Origin: Chitinivorax sp. B
GTDB lineage: Bacteria > Pseudomonadota > Gammaproteobacteria > Burkholderiales > SCOH01
Assembly: GCF_005503445.1 (NCBI RefSeq)
Contig: NZ_SCOH01000021.1
Location: 1 to 64,000 of the forward strand
DNA length: 64,000 nucleotides
Direction of reading: 5' to 3'
The notes beneath the pieces are model-generated. The model searched no databases, was not told where the DNA came from, and saw only the letters and a program-made list of their open reading frames with translations. Of this stretch, positions 7,930-16,819 are shown one piece after another (positions within the stretch are counted from its first letter, which is position 1; every line of letters starts with the position of its first letter). A program made the translations under genes and the position numbers.

Positions 7930-10623
7930 ATGAAGCAGAACGAGGTACCGAATCAAGCGTGGCATGCCATGGTGGCAGAAGCCGTGTTGGAGAAGGTGGG
8001 AAGCCATCGCCAACAAGGGTTGACTCAGGGTGATGCCGAGCGTCGGTTGGCAGAATGGGGGGCCAACCGATTGCCGCCACCGTTTCGTCCGCAGGCATGG
8101 CGACGGTTTTTAAGGCAATTCCACAATGTATTGATCTATGCGCTGATCTTGTCTGCCGCCGTGACGGGTCTTTTGGGGCATTGGTTGGATATGTCTGTGA
8201 TTGCGGGGGTTGTGGTGATCAATGCGGTGATCGGTTTTGTTCAAGAGGGCAAAGCCGAACAGGCATTGGACGCGATTCGGAATCTGTTATCACTGAAGGC
8301 CATGGTGGTGCGTGATGGGCAACGTAAGGAAGTGGATGCGGAGCATTTGGTGATTGGCGATGTTGTCTGGCTCCAATCCGGAGACAAAGTACCAGCGGAT
8401 CTCCGACTGATTGAAACCCGTAACCTTCGCATTGAAGAGGCCGCGATTACTGGGGAATCATTGGCCGTGGAAAAGCAACCGGCACCAGTCGGGAGAGCGG
8501 CTGCGTTGGGCGACCGAACAGACATGGCCTTCAGCGGTACGCTGGTGACGTATGGGCAAGGACTTGGCATTGTGGTGGCAACAGCTGCACAGACCGAGCT
8601 TGGCAGAATCAGCCAGATGCTGCGAGAGGTCGAACCCATCAGTACCCCGTTGTTACGACAGATGGCCCGGTTTGCACAGATACTGACATATGTCATTGCA
8701 GGGGTGGCCTTGGCGGTATTTCTGTTGGGCACACTTTGGCGCGACTATCCTGTCGAACAGATGTTTCTTGCCGTGGTGGGGTTGGCTGTGGCCGCCATTC
8801 CAGAGGGATTGCCTGCGATCATGACCATCACCTTGGCGGTCGGCGTGAGACGGATGGCCAAACGTAAAGCCATCATTCGGCAATTGCCGGCAGTCGAAAC
8901 ATTGGGCGCCTTGACGGTCATCTGCAGTGACAAGACAGGTACGCTGACGTGCAACGAAATGACGGTTCGTCATGTGATTCTGGCTGATGCATTGCTGAAT
9001 GTATCTGGCGCCGGGTATGCGCCACACGGCGGTTTCACACTGGATCAACACGATGTTGACCCAACGTCCATGCCGGTGTTGCAGCAAGCCAGCCTGGCGG
9101 CAGCGTTGTGTAACGATGCACGCCTGATTGGTGAAGGTGTGCATTGGCACATCGAGGGCGATCCGACTGAAGGGGCTTTATTGACCCTGGCCGCCAAGGC
9201 TGGTTGGGATGTGACACAGGAAAAAGGCCGCAGACCGCGTACAGACATGATTCCATTCGAATCAGAGTACCAGTTTATGGCCACCCTGCATCATGACCAT
9301 GCTGGCAAAGGCCTGCTGTTTGTCAAAGGCTCGCCCGAAAAGTTGCTGCGGATGTGTTTGCACCAGCGTACCGCCGACGGCGATGTCTCGTTGAATGTAA
9401 CCTATTGGCAACAGCAGTGTGCTGATTTGGCGAAACAAGGGGAACGTTTATTGGCCATTGCCTGTGGCCAGCCCTCGTCAAATGGGCAGACTCTGACATT
9501 TGACGATGTTGCAGATGGCCTGGTGCTGCTGGCCATGGTCGGCATCATTGATCCGCCGCGTGAAGAAGCCCGACAGGCTGTGGCAGCCTGCCATGCGGCA
9601 GGCATTACCGTGAAAATGATCACGGGAGACCATGCCGATACAGCTCGTGCGATTGCCGGTGAGCTGGGTATTACCGGAAATGCGCTGACAGGCCTGGAAC
9701 TTGATCAATTACCCGCTGATGCTTGGCCTGACGCGGCAGCCGGGTGCAATGTGTTTGCACGTGTCAGCCCGGAACACAAGCTCAAGCTGGTATCCGCCTT
9801 GCAAACCCGGCAGCAGGTTGTGTCGATGACCGGTGATGGCGTAAATGATGCCCCTGCGTTAAAACGGGCCGATGTCGGTATTGCAATGGGTATGAAGGGA
9901 ACCGAGGCCGCCAAGGAGGCTGGCACCATGGTGCTGGCAGACGACAATTTTGCCACCATTGCTCACGCTGTTGAGGAAGGGCGGGCTGTCTATGACAACC
10001 TTAAAAAAGCCATGATCCAGGCGCTGCCCACCAATATTGCACAAGCCTGCATGGTGATCATCCCCATTTTGGCGGGTATGCCCCTACCCATCAACGCAGT
10101 ACAGGTACTGTGGGTCAATATGGTGTGCGCCGTGACCTTATCGCTGGCGCTTGCCTTTGAGCCGGCCGAGCCAAATGTCATGCAGCGTCCGCCGCGTGCG
10201 GCAGATGAGCCCATCTTGTCCAGATTTCTGGTCTGGCGAATCATTTTCGTCTCGGCATTGGTGGCCACAGCAAGCCTGATCCTTTATCAATGGGCACAGG
10301 CTGCAGGCCAGCCAAAGGCTGTATGTCACGCGGTAGCTGTCAATACCCTGGTGTTCTGTCAAGCATTTTACCTGCTCAACTGCCGATATCTGCTGGCTCC
10401 TGTACTCAATCGTCAGGGTTTGTTCGGCAATCGTTACATCTGGTTGGCGCTTGCTGCATTGACTCTGCAGCAGGCCGCATTCACCTACCTTCCTATCTTG
10501 AATCGGCTCTTTGACACCGCCCCGATGAATGGGGAGCAATGGCTCTGGGTCATGCTGTCAGGTGGGGTGGTCATGTTCGTGGTAGAGATGGAAAAGTGGC
10601 TGATCAGCCGTTGGCGAATGTAA
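7930..10623 (+). CDS. P-type (P2) cation-transporting ATPase
   Basis: An 897-residue inner-membrane ATPase. Domains in order: N-terminal cation_ATPase_N, M1-M2 (about 65-105), actuator domain with TGES at 174-177, M3-M4 with PEGLPA at 291-296, phosphorylation site DKTGT with Asp334, nucleotide-binding domain, hinge MTGDGVNDAP, and C-terminal membrane helices. The PEGLPA sequence is that of SERCA-like P2A pumps, so calcium or manganese export is the best guess. Na+ or mixed P2 pumps cannot be excluded. ATG 7930 has an AGGGA site close upstream. It is divergent from the deaminase gene with about 200 bp between. No dedicated regulator or partner gene lies beside it. Confidence 0.92.
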   Translation: MKQNEVPNQAWHAMVAEAVLEKVGSHRQQGLTQGDAERRLAEWGANRLPPPFRPQAWRRFLRQFHNVLIYALILSAAVTGLLGHWLDMSVIAGVVVINAVIGFVQEGKAEQALDAIRNLLSLKAMVVRDGQRKEVDAEHLVIGDVVWLQSGDKVPADLRLIETRNLRIEEAAITGESLAVEKQPAPVGRAAALGDRTDMAFSGTLVTYGQGLGIVVATAAQTELGRISQMLREVEPISTPLLRQMARFAQILTYVIAGVALAVFLLGTLWRDYPVEQMFLAVVGLAVAAIPEGLPAIMTITLAVGVRRMAKRKAIIRQLPAVETLGALTVICSDKTGTLTCNEMTVRHVILADALLNVSGAGYAPHGGFTLDQHDVDPTSMPVLQQASLAAALCNDARLIGEGVHWHIEGDPTEGALLTLAAKAGWDVTQEKGRRPRTDMIPFESEYQFMATLHHDHAGKGLLFVKGSPEKLLRMCLHQRTADGDVSLNVTYWQQQCADLAKQGERLLAIACGQPSSNGQTLTFDDVADGLVLLAMVGIIDPPREEARQAVAACHAAGITVKMITGDHADTARAIAGELGITGNALTGLELDQLPADAWPDAAAGCNVFARVSPEHKLKLVSALQTRQQVVSMTGDGVNDAPALKRADVGIAMGMKGTEAAKEAGTMVLADDNFATIAHAVEEGRAVYDNLKKAMIQALPTNIAQACMVIIPILAGMPLPINAVQVLWVNMVCAVTLSLALAFEPAEPNVMQRPPRAADEPILSRFLVWRIIFVSALVATASLILYQWAQAAGQPKAVCHAVAVNTLVFCQAFYLLNCRYLLAPVLNRQGLFGNRYIWLALAALTLQQAAFTYLPILNRLFDTAPMNGEQWLWVMLSGGVVMFVVEMEKWLISRWRM

Positions 10624-10868
10624 CTGGAGATAGTTTGCAACAACGTATTGGGACGTTACTCTCTTTCAAATGGCCGCTTGGATTGTGGATTGGCTTGGAC
10701 TAATGGGCGCTTGCCAGACATGGAATTCACAAGGGGGCGTGGTATGCTGTTGGGAGAATAACACTCTGGTGTGGCGTGTATACCAGGAGCCTGAAGATGA
10801 AGGGCTTCGTCATGGGTATTTGCATTGCCACACTGTCCCCCTCGATAAACGATCCCGGGAGTATCGAA

Positions 10869-11222
10869 ATGTATGTGATCGACCGCAATGTGGCTGTGAT
10901 CAAGCCCAAGCAGCCTTTTCTGGAATGGCTCAACAAATTGCCTGAAAATGATGTCCAACTTGGATTGGATAGCCTGCGTGCCGATTGTACCGTGTTGTTG
11001 ACGCCGGAATTTGAAGAGCCGGAGGAAGCGGTATCTTACATTGATGACATGTTTGAGCAGATTTTCGAGGCGGAACTTGGCTCTTGGTGTACTGACCAAG
11101 CCTTGTGGCCGCGCGAACGCAATTTGAAGGTTTTTTGGGATTGGTTTGATGTTGAAATCCACACCATGGTGGTGGATACATTGGACGAAGATGTGCCACC
11201 GACGCCACATGACGTGCATTGA
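10869..11222 (+). CDS. Conserved hypothetical protein, 117 aa
   Basis: An acidic soluble protein of unknown function starting MYVIDRNVAVIKPKQPFLEWL. It is rich in Asp/Glu and Trp toward the C-terminus (FWDWFDVEIH, DTLDEDVPP). There is no signal peptide, membrane segment or metal motif. The start is ATG 10869, chosen because GGGAG lies nine bases upstream. The longer in-frame reading from 10776 has no ribosome site and looks non-coding. The sequence resembles small uncharacterised proteins common in betaproteobacteria, but I cannot name the family. It lies 245 bp after the ATPase and 150 bp before the SIMPL gene in the same direction. Confidence 0.75.
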   Translation: MYVIDRNVAVIKPKQPFLEWLNKLPENDVQLGLDSLRADCTVLLTPEFEEPEEAVSYIDDMFEQIFEAELGSWCTDQALWPRERNLKVFWDWFDVEIHTMVVDTLDEDVPPTPHDVH

Positions 11223-11375
11223 TGGGCTGGCTGTTCAGCTCTGGTGCAGGTAGCCTCCATACAATGTGTCCGGTAGCCTTGCCACCCGTGTCATCGGTTG
11301 GGGGCAGGGGAATTCAGAATGTCCGTCAATGTCACCCGTGAAAGGCTGTGCGGGTGCTACAACCAAGGAGTTTCA

Positions 11376-12065
11376 ATGCGCCGTTTGACTGTTGTTGCCC
11401 TGTCGGGCTTGCTGCTGGCAGGTATTGCCCAAGCTGAGCCACTCAACTACAACGTAGTGAATCTGCAGGCCGAGGCACGTCGTGATGTGCCAAATGATCT
11501 GATGGCAGTCACCATGTTTGCCGAGCAAAGCGACAATGATGCCAATCGCCTGTCTGCTGGGTTGAACAAGGCGTTGAACATGGCAAAGGGCATGGCAGAT
11601 GCTTACCCGAAAGTGAAGTTTTATTCGGGTGAAAACCAGACTTATCCAGTGTATGACAACAAGAACCGTGCTTCCGGCTGGCGTGGTCGTGTCGAAGCTA
11701 AGCTGGAATGCCGCGATTTCAAACAGTGTGCAGAATTGATCGGCAAGATGCAGTCGGTGCTGCAGATCGGTCAGTGGACATTCTCGGTATCGCCGGAACG
11801 TCGCCGTGAGGTAGAGAATGAGCTGATTGGTGACGCCTTGCAGGCTTTCAATCAGCGTGCCGAGATCGTACGTAGCAGCTTGAAGGCCAAGGGCTACAAA
11901 GTGGTGAATCTGAATGTAGGTGGTGGCGATGTTGAACCGCCGCATCCTGTTTATGCAAAACGTGCAATGGCCATGGCCGCCGAAGCGGCGCCTGCACCCG
12001 TGGCCGAAGGTGGGACGGGTGCGATTACCGTAACCGTTACAGGGGCAGTGCAGTTGGCCGATTGA
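11376..12065 (+). CDS. SIMPL (DUF541) domain periplasmic protein
   Basis: A 229-residue secreted protein. Signal peptide residues 1-20 (MRRLTVVALSGLLLAGIAQA), with cleavage probable before EPLNY. The body matches the SIMPL/DUF541 pattern: VNLQAEARRDVPNDLMAVTMF near the start, the central repeat of about 80 residues, then ALQAFNQRAEIVRSSLKAKGYKVVNLNVG in two pieces. Family members are envelope proteins of poorly defined function, some linked to oxidative stress. The start is ATG 11376 with an AAGGAG site six bases upstream; the longer frame from 11298 is not needed. The gene ends in a strong terminator that runs directly into zapE. Confidence 0.88.
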   Translation: MRRLTVVALSGLLLAGIAQAEPLNYNVVNLQAEARRDVPNDLMAVTMFAEQSDNDANRLSAGLNKALNMAKGMADAYPKVKFYSGENQTYPVYDNKNRASGWRGRVEAKLECRDFKQCAELIGKMQSVLQIGQWTFSVSPERRREVENELIGDALQAFNQRAEIVRSSLKAKGYKVVNLNVGGGDVEPPHPVYAKRAMAMAAEAAPAPVAEGGTGAITVTVTGAVQLAD

Positions 12066-12162
12066 TCGGCTGTCGGTATGGCGGATTGGTTCGGAAAATC
12101 CAACCATAGCGTGATTGTGGTCCATTGCCCGGTTATACTTGAGCACTCTCCGAACTCGAATA

Positions 12163-12198
12163 GCCACGTCGGCGTCAAGCTGACGTGGCCATGTTTTT
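12163..12198 (+). terminator. Intrinsic terminator abutting the zapE start codon
   Basis: Stem GCCACGTC (12163-12170) / GACGTGGC (12182-12189) with an 11-base loop, then CCATG and TTTTT ending at 12198. The T-run touches the zapE ATG at 12199. Confidence 0.75.
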
Positions 12199-13314
12199 AT
12201 GTCGCAACATGTTTTCTCTCCTGATACCGATGGCCAGATGTCGCCTGCGGCATGGTATGCCGCTGCAGCACAACGGGATGGCTTCATTGCCGACGATGCT
12301 CAGGCCAATGCCATCCGTTATCTGCAATCCCTTTATGAAGCCTTGCTGGAATTCAAACGCAAACGTCATCGGCCCTTTGGTAAGTGGCTGTTGACGCCGG
12401 ATGTCCCGCGCGGATTGTATTTTTGGGGAGGCGTCGGGCGTGGTAAGAGTTTCCTGATGGATTCTTTCTACGCTTGTGTGCCCTACAAGCGTAAGGGGCG
12501 ACTGCATTTCCACCATTTCATGCATGATGTGCATGCCGAAATGCGTACGCTAAAGAATGAGCCAGATCCACTCCAAACCGTCGCAGAGCGGATTGCCAAA
12601 AAGTATCGCTTACTGTGCTTTGACGAGTTTCATGTGTCGGATATAGCCGATGCGATGATTCTGGGTCGCTTGCTGACGGCATTGTTTGAACTGGGGGTGG
12701 TGCTGGTGATGACCTCCAACTACGAGCCGGAAGGTCTTTATCCGAATGGGCTGCAGCGACACAATTTCCTACCTACTATCGAATTGCTGAAGGCCAACCT
12801 GACCATCATCAACGTTGATGGTGGCAACGATTATCGCTTGCGGAGCTTGCAGCGCATTGAAACCTATCTCTATCCGATTACGCAGGATACCCACGGCAAG
12901 CTGGAATTCGCCTTCAATGAAGTGGCCAATGCCGCTGATCTGAAACCGGAGATCACCATTGAAGGCCGCAAGATCAAGTGCATTCGTCATGCACCGGGTG
13001 TGATCTGGTTCGATTTCATGGATATCTGTGGTGGGCCGCGTGCCCAGACTGATTACCTGGAAATTGCGCGTGAATACAATACAGTCATTGTATCCGATGT
13101 CCCCAGACTGACTGAAAAGGATGCATCTGCAGCACGACGTTTTACCTGGCTGGTGGATGTATTCTATGACTGCCGCGTCAAATTGATTCTGTCTGCACAG
13201 GTAGCACCAGAGGCGTTGTATACCGAAGGGGTGCAGGCGAGTGAATTCTTCCGTACTGCAAGTCGTCTTCAGGAGATGCAAACTGCTGAATATCTAGGGC
13301 TGGCTCACCGATAA
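12199..13314 (+). CDS. zapE: Cell-division ATPase ZapE (AFG1-like)
   Basis: A 371-residue AFG1/ZapE-family P-loop ATPase, a Z-ring-associated division protein in gammaproteobacteria. Walker A is GGVGRGKS (77-84), Walker B LLCFDEF (138-144) and sensor-like MTSNYEPEGLYPNGLQR. The C-terminal signature IWFDFMDICGGPRAQTDY and FTWLVDVFYD are typical. The start at ATG 12199 gives the expected N-terminus, but there is no Shine-Dalgarno sequence: the start codon directly follows the T-run of the upstream gene's terminator. Translation may depend on read-through or on initiation without a ribosome site. No other start in frame nearby looks better. Confidence 0.93.
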   Translation: MSQHVFSPDTDGQMSPAAWYAAAAQRDGFIADDAQANAIRYLQSLYEALLEFKRKRHRPFGKWLLTPDVPRGLYFWGGVGRGKSFLMDSFYACVPYKRKGRLHFHHFMHDVHAEMRTLKNEPDPLQTVAERIAKKYRLLCFDEFHVSDIADAMILGRLLTALFELGVVLVMTSNYEPEGLYPNGLQRHNFLPTIELLKANLTIINVDGGNDYRLRSLQRIETYLYPITQDTHGKLEFAFNEVANAADLKPEITIEGRKIKCIRHAPGVIWFDFMDICGGPRAQTDYLEIAREYNTVIVSDVPRLTEKDASAARRFTWLVDVFYDCRVKLILSAQVAPEALYTEGVQASEFFRTASRLQEMQTAEYLGLAHR

Positions 13315-13463
13315 TTCCGCTTATCGGTGGACTGATCGCGTGGCACATACTCTGTGCCCGCCCCAACGTTTTCGATTTCGCACAAGCCAGACTGCAAGCC
13401 TTTCACAGCCGAAATCTGTACTAACATTCGTAGCACCGGCTATAGTGTTTGCAAGGGGGATGC

Positions 13464-15068
13464 ATGCACTCAATTCGGTTCCGGCTGAGCGTCCTGTATA
13501 TCGTTGTTGTGACGCTCATTCTTGCCATTTCTGGTATCTATTCTCAGTACCAGCTCTCCAAAGAGTTGGAGATGCGCTTTGATCAGCTCCGTCATGGCGT
13601 GGTGACGCGCTTGCAGATCAGCCTGCCCTCTGCCCTGTGGGATCTGGATGAAGCCAAGGTCAACAGTATCATCGAAGCGGAAATGCTGCCGCCCGAGGTG
13701 CGGGGCATCCGGGTTTTTGATAGTGCAGTGAGCCTGTTTGCCGGCAAGGTGCGCGATGAGCAGGGGAAGATCGCATCGGCCCGACCGGATTTCAAGATTG
13801 ACGGCCTGCCTTATGAAAGCAGTCTGTATTTTCGCAGCAATGTCGAGCGCAGTGGTGACGACGCCCAGCAACGTGCGTTGGTTGGCAAGGCCGTGGTGTA
13901 CTTCTCGCGCGAGAAGATCGATGCGGCACTGACTGCTGAGCTGGTGCGCAAGATCATCGAAGTGGTGGTGGTGGACTGCGTGTTGCTGTTTGCCTTGATC
14001 TTGAGCCTTCGGCTGGTGTTTGACCCATTGTCCCGGCTACGAGATGCGCTATTCGACTTGGCTCGGCATGACAGCGATGAGGTGGAGGAATTGCGTGAAG
14101 AACGTCGTGACGAGTTTGGCGAGGTGATCCGGGGCTTCAACAGCATTCAGCGTAAAGTGAAAAGTGTGATTGAGCGTCGGCGCCAGGCGGAAGAAGAGGC
14201 CCGGGCGGCGGAGGAAGACGCCCGTCAGGCAACCCGCAAGGCGGAGAAAGCCTTGGCCGAGTTGAAAGAAGCTCAGGAGTCGCTGCTGCAGTCCGAGAAG
14301 TTGGCTTCGTTGGGGGGCTTGGTGGCGGGTGTCGCGCACGAGATCAATACGCCAGTGGGAGTGACGCTGACCAGTGCTTCGGTATTGAAGCAGGCATCTG
14401 AGCAGATACGCTCGGTGATGTCATCCGGGCAGGTCAAAAAGTCGGAAATCAATGCCTATATCGATACCGCCGACGAAAGTGCCCGTCTGATCATGACCAA
14501 TGCTGATCGTGCTGCCCATCTGATCCAGAGTTTCAAGCAGATTGCTGCAGACCAGACCAGCGAGATTCGCCGTCGTTTCGATTTGAAGCAATACATCGAA
14601 GAGGTGATCACCAGCCTGCACCCCAAGATCAAGCACACCCATGTCACCGTTCGTATTCACTGCGATCAGCAAATTGAAATTGACGGCTATCCTGGCGCGT
14701 TTGCACAAGTCATCACGAATCTGACCATCAATGCCTTGACCCATGCTTTCCAGGCAGAGCAGGAAGGACATATCGATATCCGTGCGGAAGAATCCAATGA
14801 CTGGGTCGAGGTGAGTTTTGAGGATGATGGCGTCGGCATTCCGCCTGAATTCCAGGCCAAGATTTTTGATCCTTTTTTTACGACCCGCCGCGGCCAAGGG
14901 GGAACCGGACTGGGGTTGAACATTGTCTATAACATCATCACCAAGCAGTTTGGCGGTACAGTTCATACCCGCAGCGAGGTCGGCAAGGGTACCTGCTTCA
15001 TTTTGCGTTTTCCGCCCGTTGCACCGGAAAGCGGGGTGCCAAGCGTCGGGTTGCCACGTGTGGATTGA
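13464..15068 (+). CDS. Membrane sensor histidine kinase
   Basis: A 534-residue inner-membrane kinase. TM1 at about 10-27, a periplasmic sensor loop of about 135 residues (LPSALWDLDEAKVNSII onward), and TM2 at about 165-185. Then a HAMP-like linker, an Ala/Glu-rich coiled coil (about 235-280), a HisKA box LVAGVAHEINTPVG with phospho-His near 292, and an HATPase domain with N-box NLTINALTHAF, DDGVGIP and GGTGLGLNIV. ATG 13464 was chosen because AAGGGGG precedes it; an upstream TTG would add five residues. The response regulator follows after 48 bp, so the two form a two-component pair. The signal is unknown. Confidence 0.92.
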   Translation: MHSIRFRLSVLYIVVVTLILAISGIYSQYQLSKELEMRFDQLRHGVVTRLQISLPSALWDLDEAKVNSIIEAEMLPPEVRGIRVFDSAVSLFAGKVRDEQGKIASARPDFKIDGLPYESSLYFRSNVERSGDDAQQRALVGKAVVYFSREKIDAALTAELVRKIIEVVVVDCVLLFALILSLRLVFDPLSRLRDALFDLARHDSDEVEELREERRDEFGEVIRGFNSIQRKVKSVIERRRQAEEEARAAEEDARQATRKAEKALAELKEAQESLLQSEKLASLGGLVAGVAHEINTPVGVTLTSASVLKQASEQIRSVMSSGQVKKSEINAYIDTADESARLIMTNADRAAHLIQSFKQIAADQTSEIRRRFDLKQYIEEVITSLHPKIKHTHVTVRIHCDQQIEIDGYPGAFAQVITNLTINALTHAFQAEQEGHIDIRAEESNDWVEVSFEDDGVGIPPEFQAKIFDPFFTTRRGQGGTGLGLNIVYNIITKQFGGTVHTRSEVGKGTCFILRFPPVAPESGVPSVGLPRVD

Positions 15069-15116
15069 TGGCTTAGAGAACAGGTATCGGGTTGAACAAA
15101 GGCGAGGAGTGTCGGC

Positions 15117-16703
15117 ATGAGTGATGCGGATAACGCAGGCGACAGCTGGATCATTGATGACGAAGCGGGCAGTGAGGCAGGCAATCCGTTGGAAAGCAAG
15201 CCTTGGCGCGTGTTGATCGTTGATGACGAAGCAGATGTGCATTCGGTCACCAAGCTTGCACTTCGTAACGTGAGCTTCAAAAGCAGACCACTGGAACTGC
15301 TTTCGGCCTACACCGGGCGCGACGCGGCCACCATTTTGCGGGCCGAGCGGGATATTGCGCTGATACTGCTTGATGTGGTGATGGAATCGGATGATGCCGG
15401 CCTCAAGCTGGTTGAACTGATCAGAGGTGAGCTGAACAATCAGCTGGTGCGCATCGTGTTACGTACCGGTCAACCTGGGCAGGCACCAGAGCAACGGGTC
15501 ATTGTTGACTACGATATCAACGATTACAAAGCGAAGACCGAGCTCACCACGCAAAAGTTGTTTACCACGGTCATTGCATCGTTACGGGCTTATGAAGGCC
15601 TGGTGACTATTGAGCGTAGCAGGGTGGGATTGTCGAAGATTCTGGAAGGCGCCACCAATCTGTATCAGGCGCATTCATTGCGGGAGCTGGCCTCTGGTGT
15701 GTTGAACCAGATCAGTGCGATTCTTGACGTAGGGGCTGATGGCGTACTCTGTGTGGTACAAAACCGGCTGGGCATGTCATCAATGCCAGAAGTGGTGGCT
15801 GCCACGGGCAATTACACTCCGTTGGCAACGACGCAAGGCATTCCCGATGATCACCCGGTTGCACCGGCGGTTGCACGGGCGTTGAAGGAAAAGCGCAGTG
15901 TATTCGATCATCCGCTGGATGTGTTGTATATCAAAACCATGCAGGGGCATGAATTTGCCATTCTGGTCACGCCACCCTGGCCATTGGCCGATATTCAGCG
16001 CGATCTACTGGAAGTATTCTGTAACCGTATAGCGGCCGCGTTCGATAATCTCTACCTGTTTGATCAATTGCGAAAAGCCCAGGAGGCGACCGTGTCGGCT
16101 CTGGCGGATCTGGCAGAGTTCCGCGACAAAGATACCGGTGGACATGTGCAGCGGGTTCGACTGCTGACGGATGCCATTGCGCAGACGTTGCATCAGCAAG
16201 GCAAATTCAGTGGCGATCTGACACCCGAATTCCTGGATATGGTGGGTATTGCCAGCATCCTGCACGATGTTGGCAAAGTGGGAACCCCGGACAGCATTCT
16301 GCTCAAACCGGCGCGGCATACGGCGGAAGAGCGGGTGATCATGGAGGAACATGCGCACATTGGTGAAGTGGTGTTGGCGCGTGCGGCGGAGATGGTGGAT
16401 GGCATCAGCTACCTGACTTTTGGGGCGCAGATTGCCGGCCATCATCATGAGCATATTGATGGCAATGGTTACCCAAGAGGACTGAAACGTCATGAAATTC
16501 CATTGGCAGCGCGCATTGTGGCGGTGGTGGACGTCTTTGATGCATTACTACACCGGCGGCCATACAAAGATCCATGGCCGTTGGAAGAGGTGATGACCTA
16601 TATACGCGAGCGGAATGGCAAGCAATTTGACCCGGATGTAGTCGATGCGCTGGAATACTGTTTGCGAGATGGCTTACCGGAATGGATGCAAGGGGGCGAC
16701 TGA
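15117..16703 (+). CDS. Response regulator with DUF3369 and HD-GYP domains
   Basis: A 528-residue cytosolic regulator. Receiver domain at about 30-155 with acidic VDDEAD and phospho-acceptor Asp86 in LLDVVM. A DUF3369 domain (GAF-like) at about 165-315. An HD-GYP domain from about 325 with HD at 383-384 (ILHDVGKVG) and HHEHIDGNGYPRG at about 443-455. The complete HD-GYP signature predicts cyclic di-GMP hydrolysis. Phosphorylation by the upstream histidine kinase would control the phosphodiesterase. ATG 15117 follows a GAGGAG site. With the diguanylate cyclase at 3.6-4.9 kb the window encodes both synthesis and breakdown of cyclic di-GMP. Confidence 0.93.
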   Translation: MSDADNAGDSWIIDDEAGSEAGNPLESKPWRVLIVDDEADVHSVTKLALRNVSFKSRPLELLSAYTGRDAATILRAERDIALILLDVVMESDDAGLKLVELIRGELNNQLVRIVLRTGQPGQAPEQRVIVDYDINDYKAKTELTTQKLFTTVIASLRAYEGLVTIERSRVGLSKILEGATNLYQAHSLRELASGVLNQISAILDVGADGVLCVVQNRLGMSSMPEVVAATGNYTPLATTQGIPDDHPVAPAVARALKEKRSVFDHPLDVLYIKTMQGHEFAILVTPPWPLADIQRDLLEVFCNRIAAAFDNLYLFDQLRKAQEATVSALADLAEFRDKDTGGHVQRVRLLTDAIAQTLHQQGKFSGDLTPEFLDMVGIASILHDVGKVGTPDSILLKPARHTAEERVIMEEHAHIGEVVLARAAEMVDGISYLTFGAQIAGHHHEHIDGNGYPRGLKRHEIPLAARIVAVVDVFDALLHRRPYKDPWPLEEVMTYIRERNGKQFDPDVVDALEYCLRDGLPEWMQGGD

Positions 16704-16779
16704 GTTGCTGTGGTACTGATGGAAGCAGGGTTGTTTCGTCCGGCTTTCAGGATTGGTATGTTCGCAATCCACGACAAAT

Positions 16780-16807
16780 GACAACGGCACCGTCAGGTAC
16801 CGTCGTC
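16780..16807. terminator. Hairpin between convergent genes
   Basis: Stem of 12 bp with a 4-base loop: GACAACGGCACC (16780-16791) / GGTACCGTCGTC (16796-16807), two non-Watson-Crick positions. It sits between the HD-GYP regulator (plus) and the tricorn-like gene (minus). T-runs are weak on both sides, so bidirectional termination is only probable. Confidence 0.5.
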
Positions 16808-16819
16808 ATGGGGATCGTT

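Noticed and set aside
11373-12287. Long minus-strand frame of 304 codons
   Set aside because: Antisense to the SIMPL gene; His-rich, no domain and no ribosome site.
14421-15242. Minus-strand frame of 273 codons
   Set aside because: Antisense to the histidine kinase and regulator; composition is that of a shadow frame.
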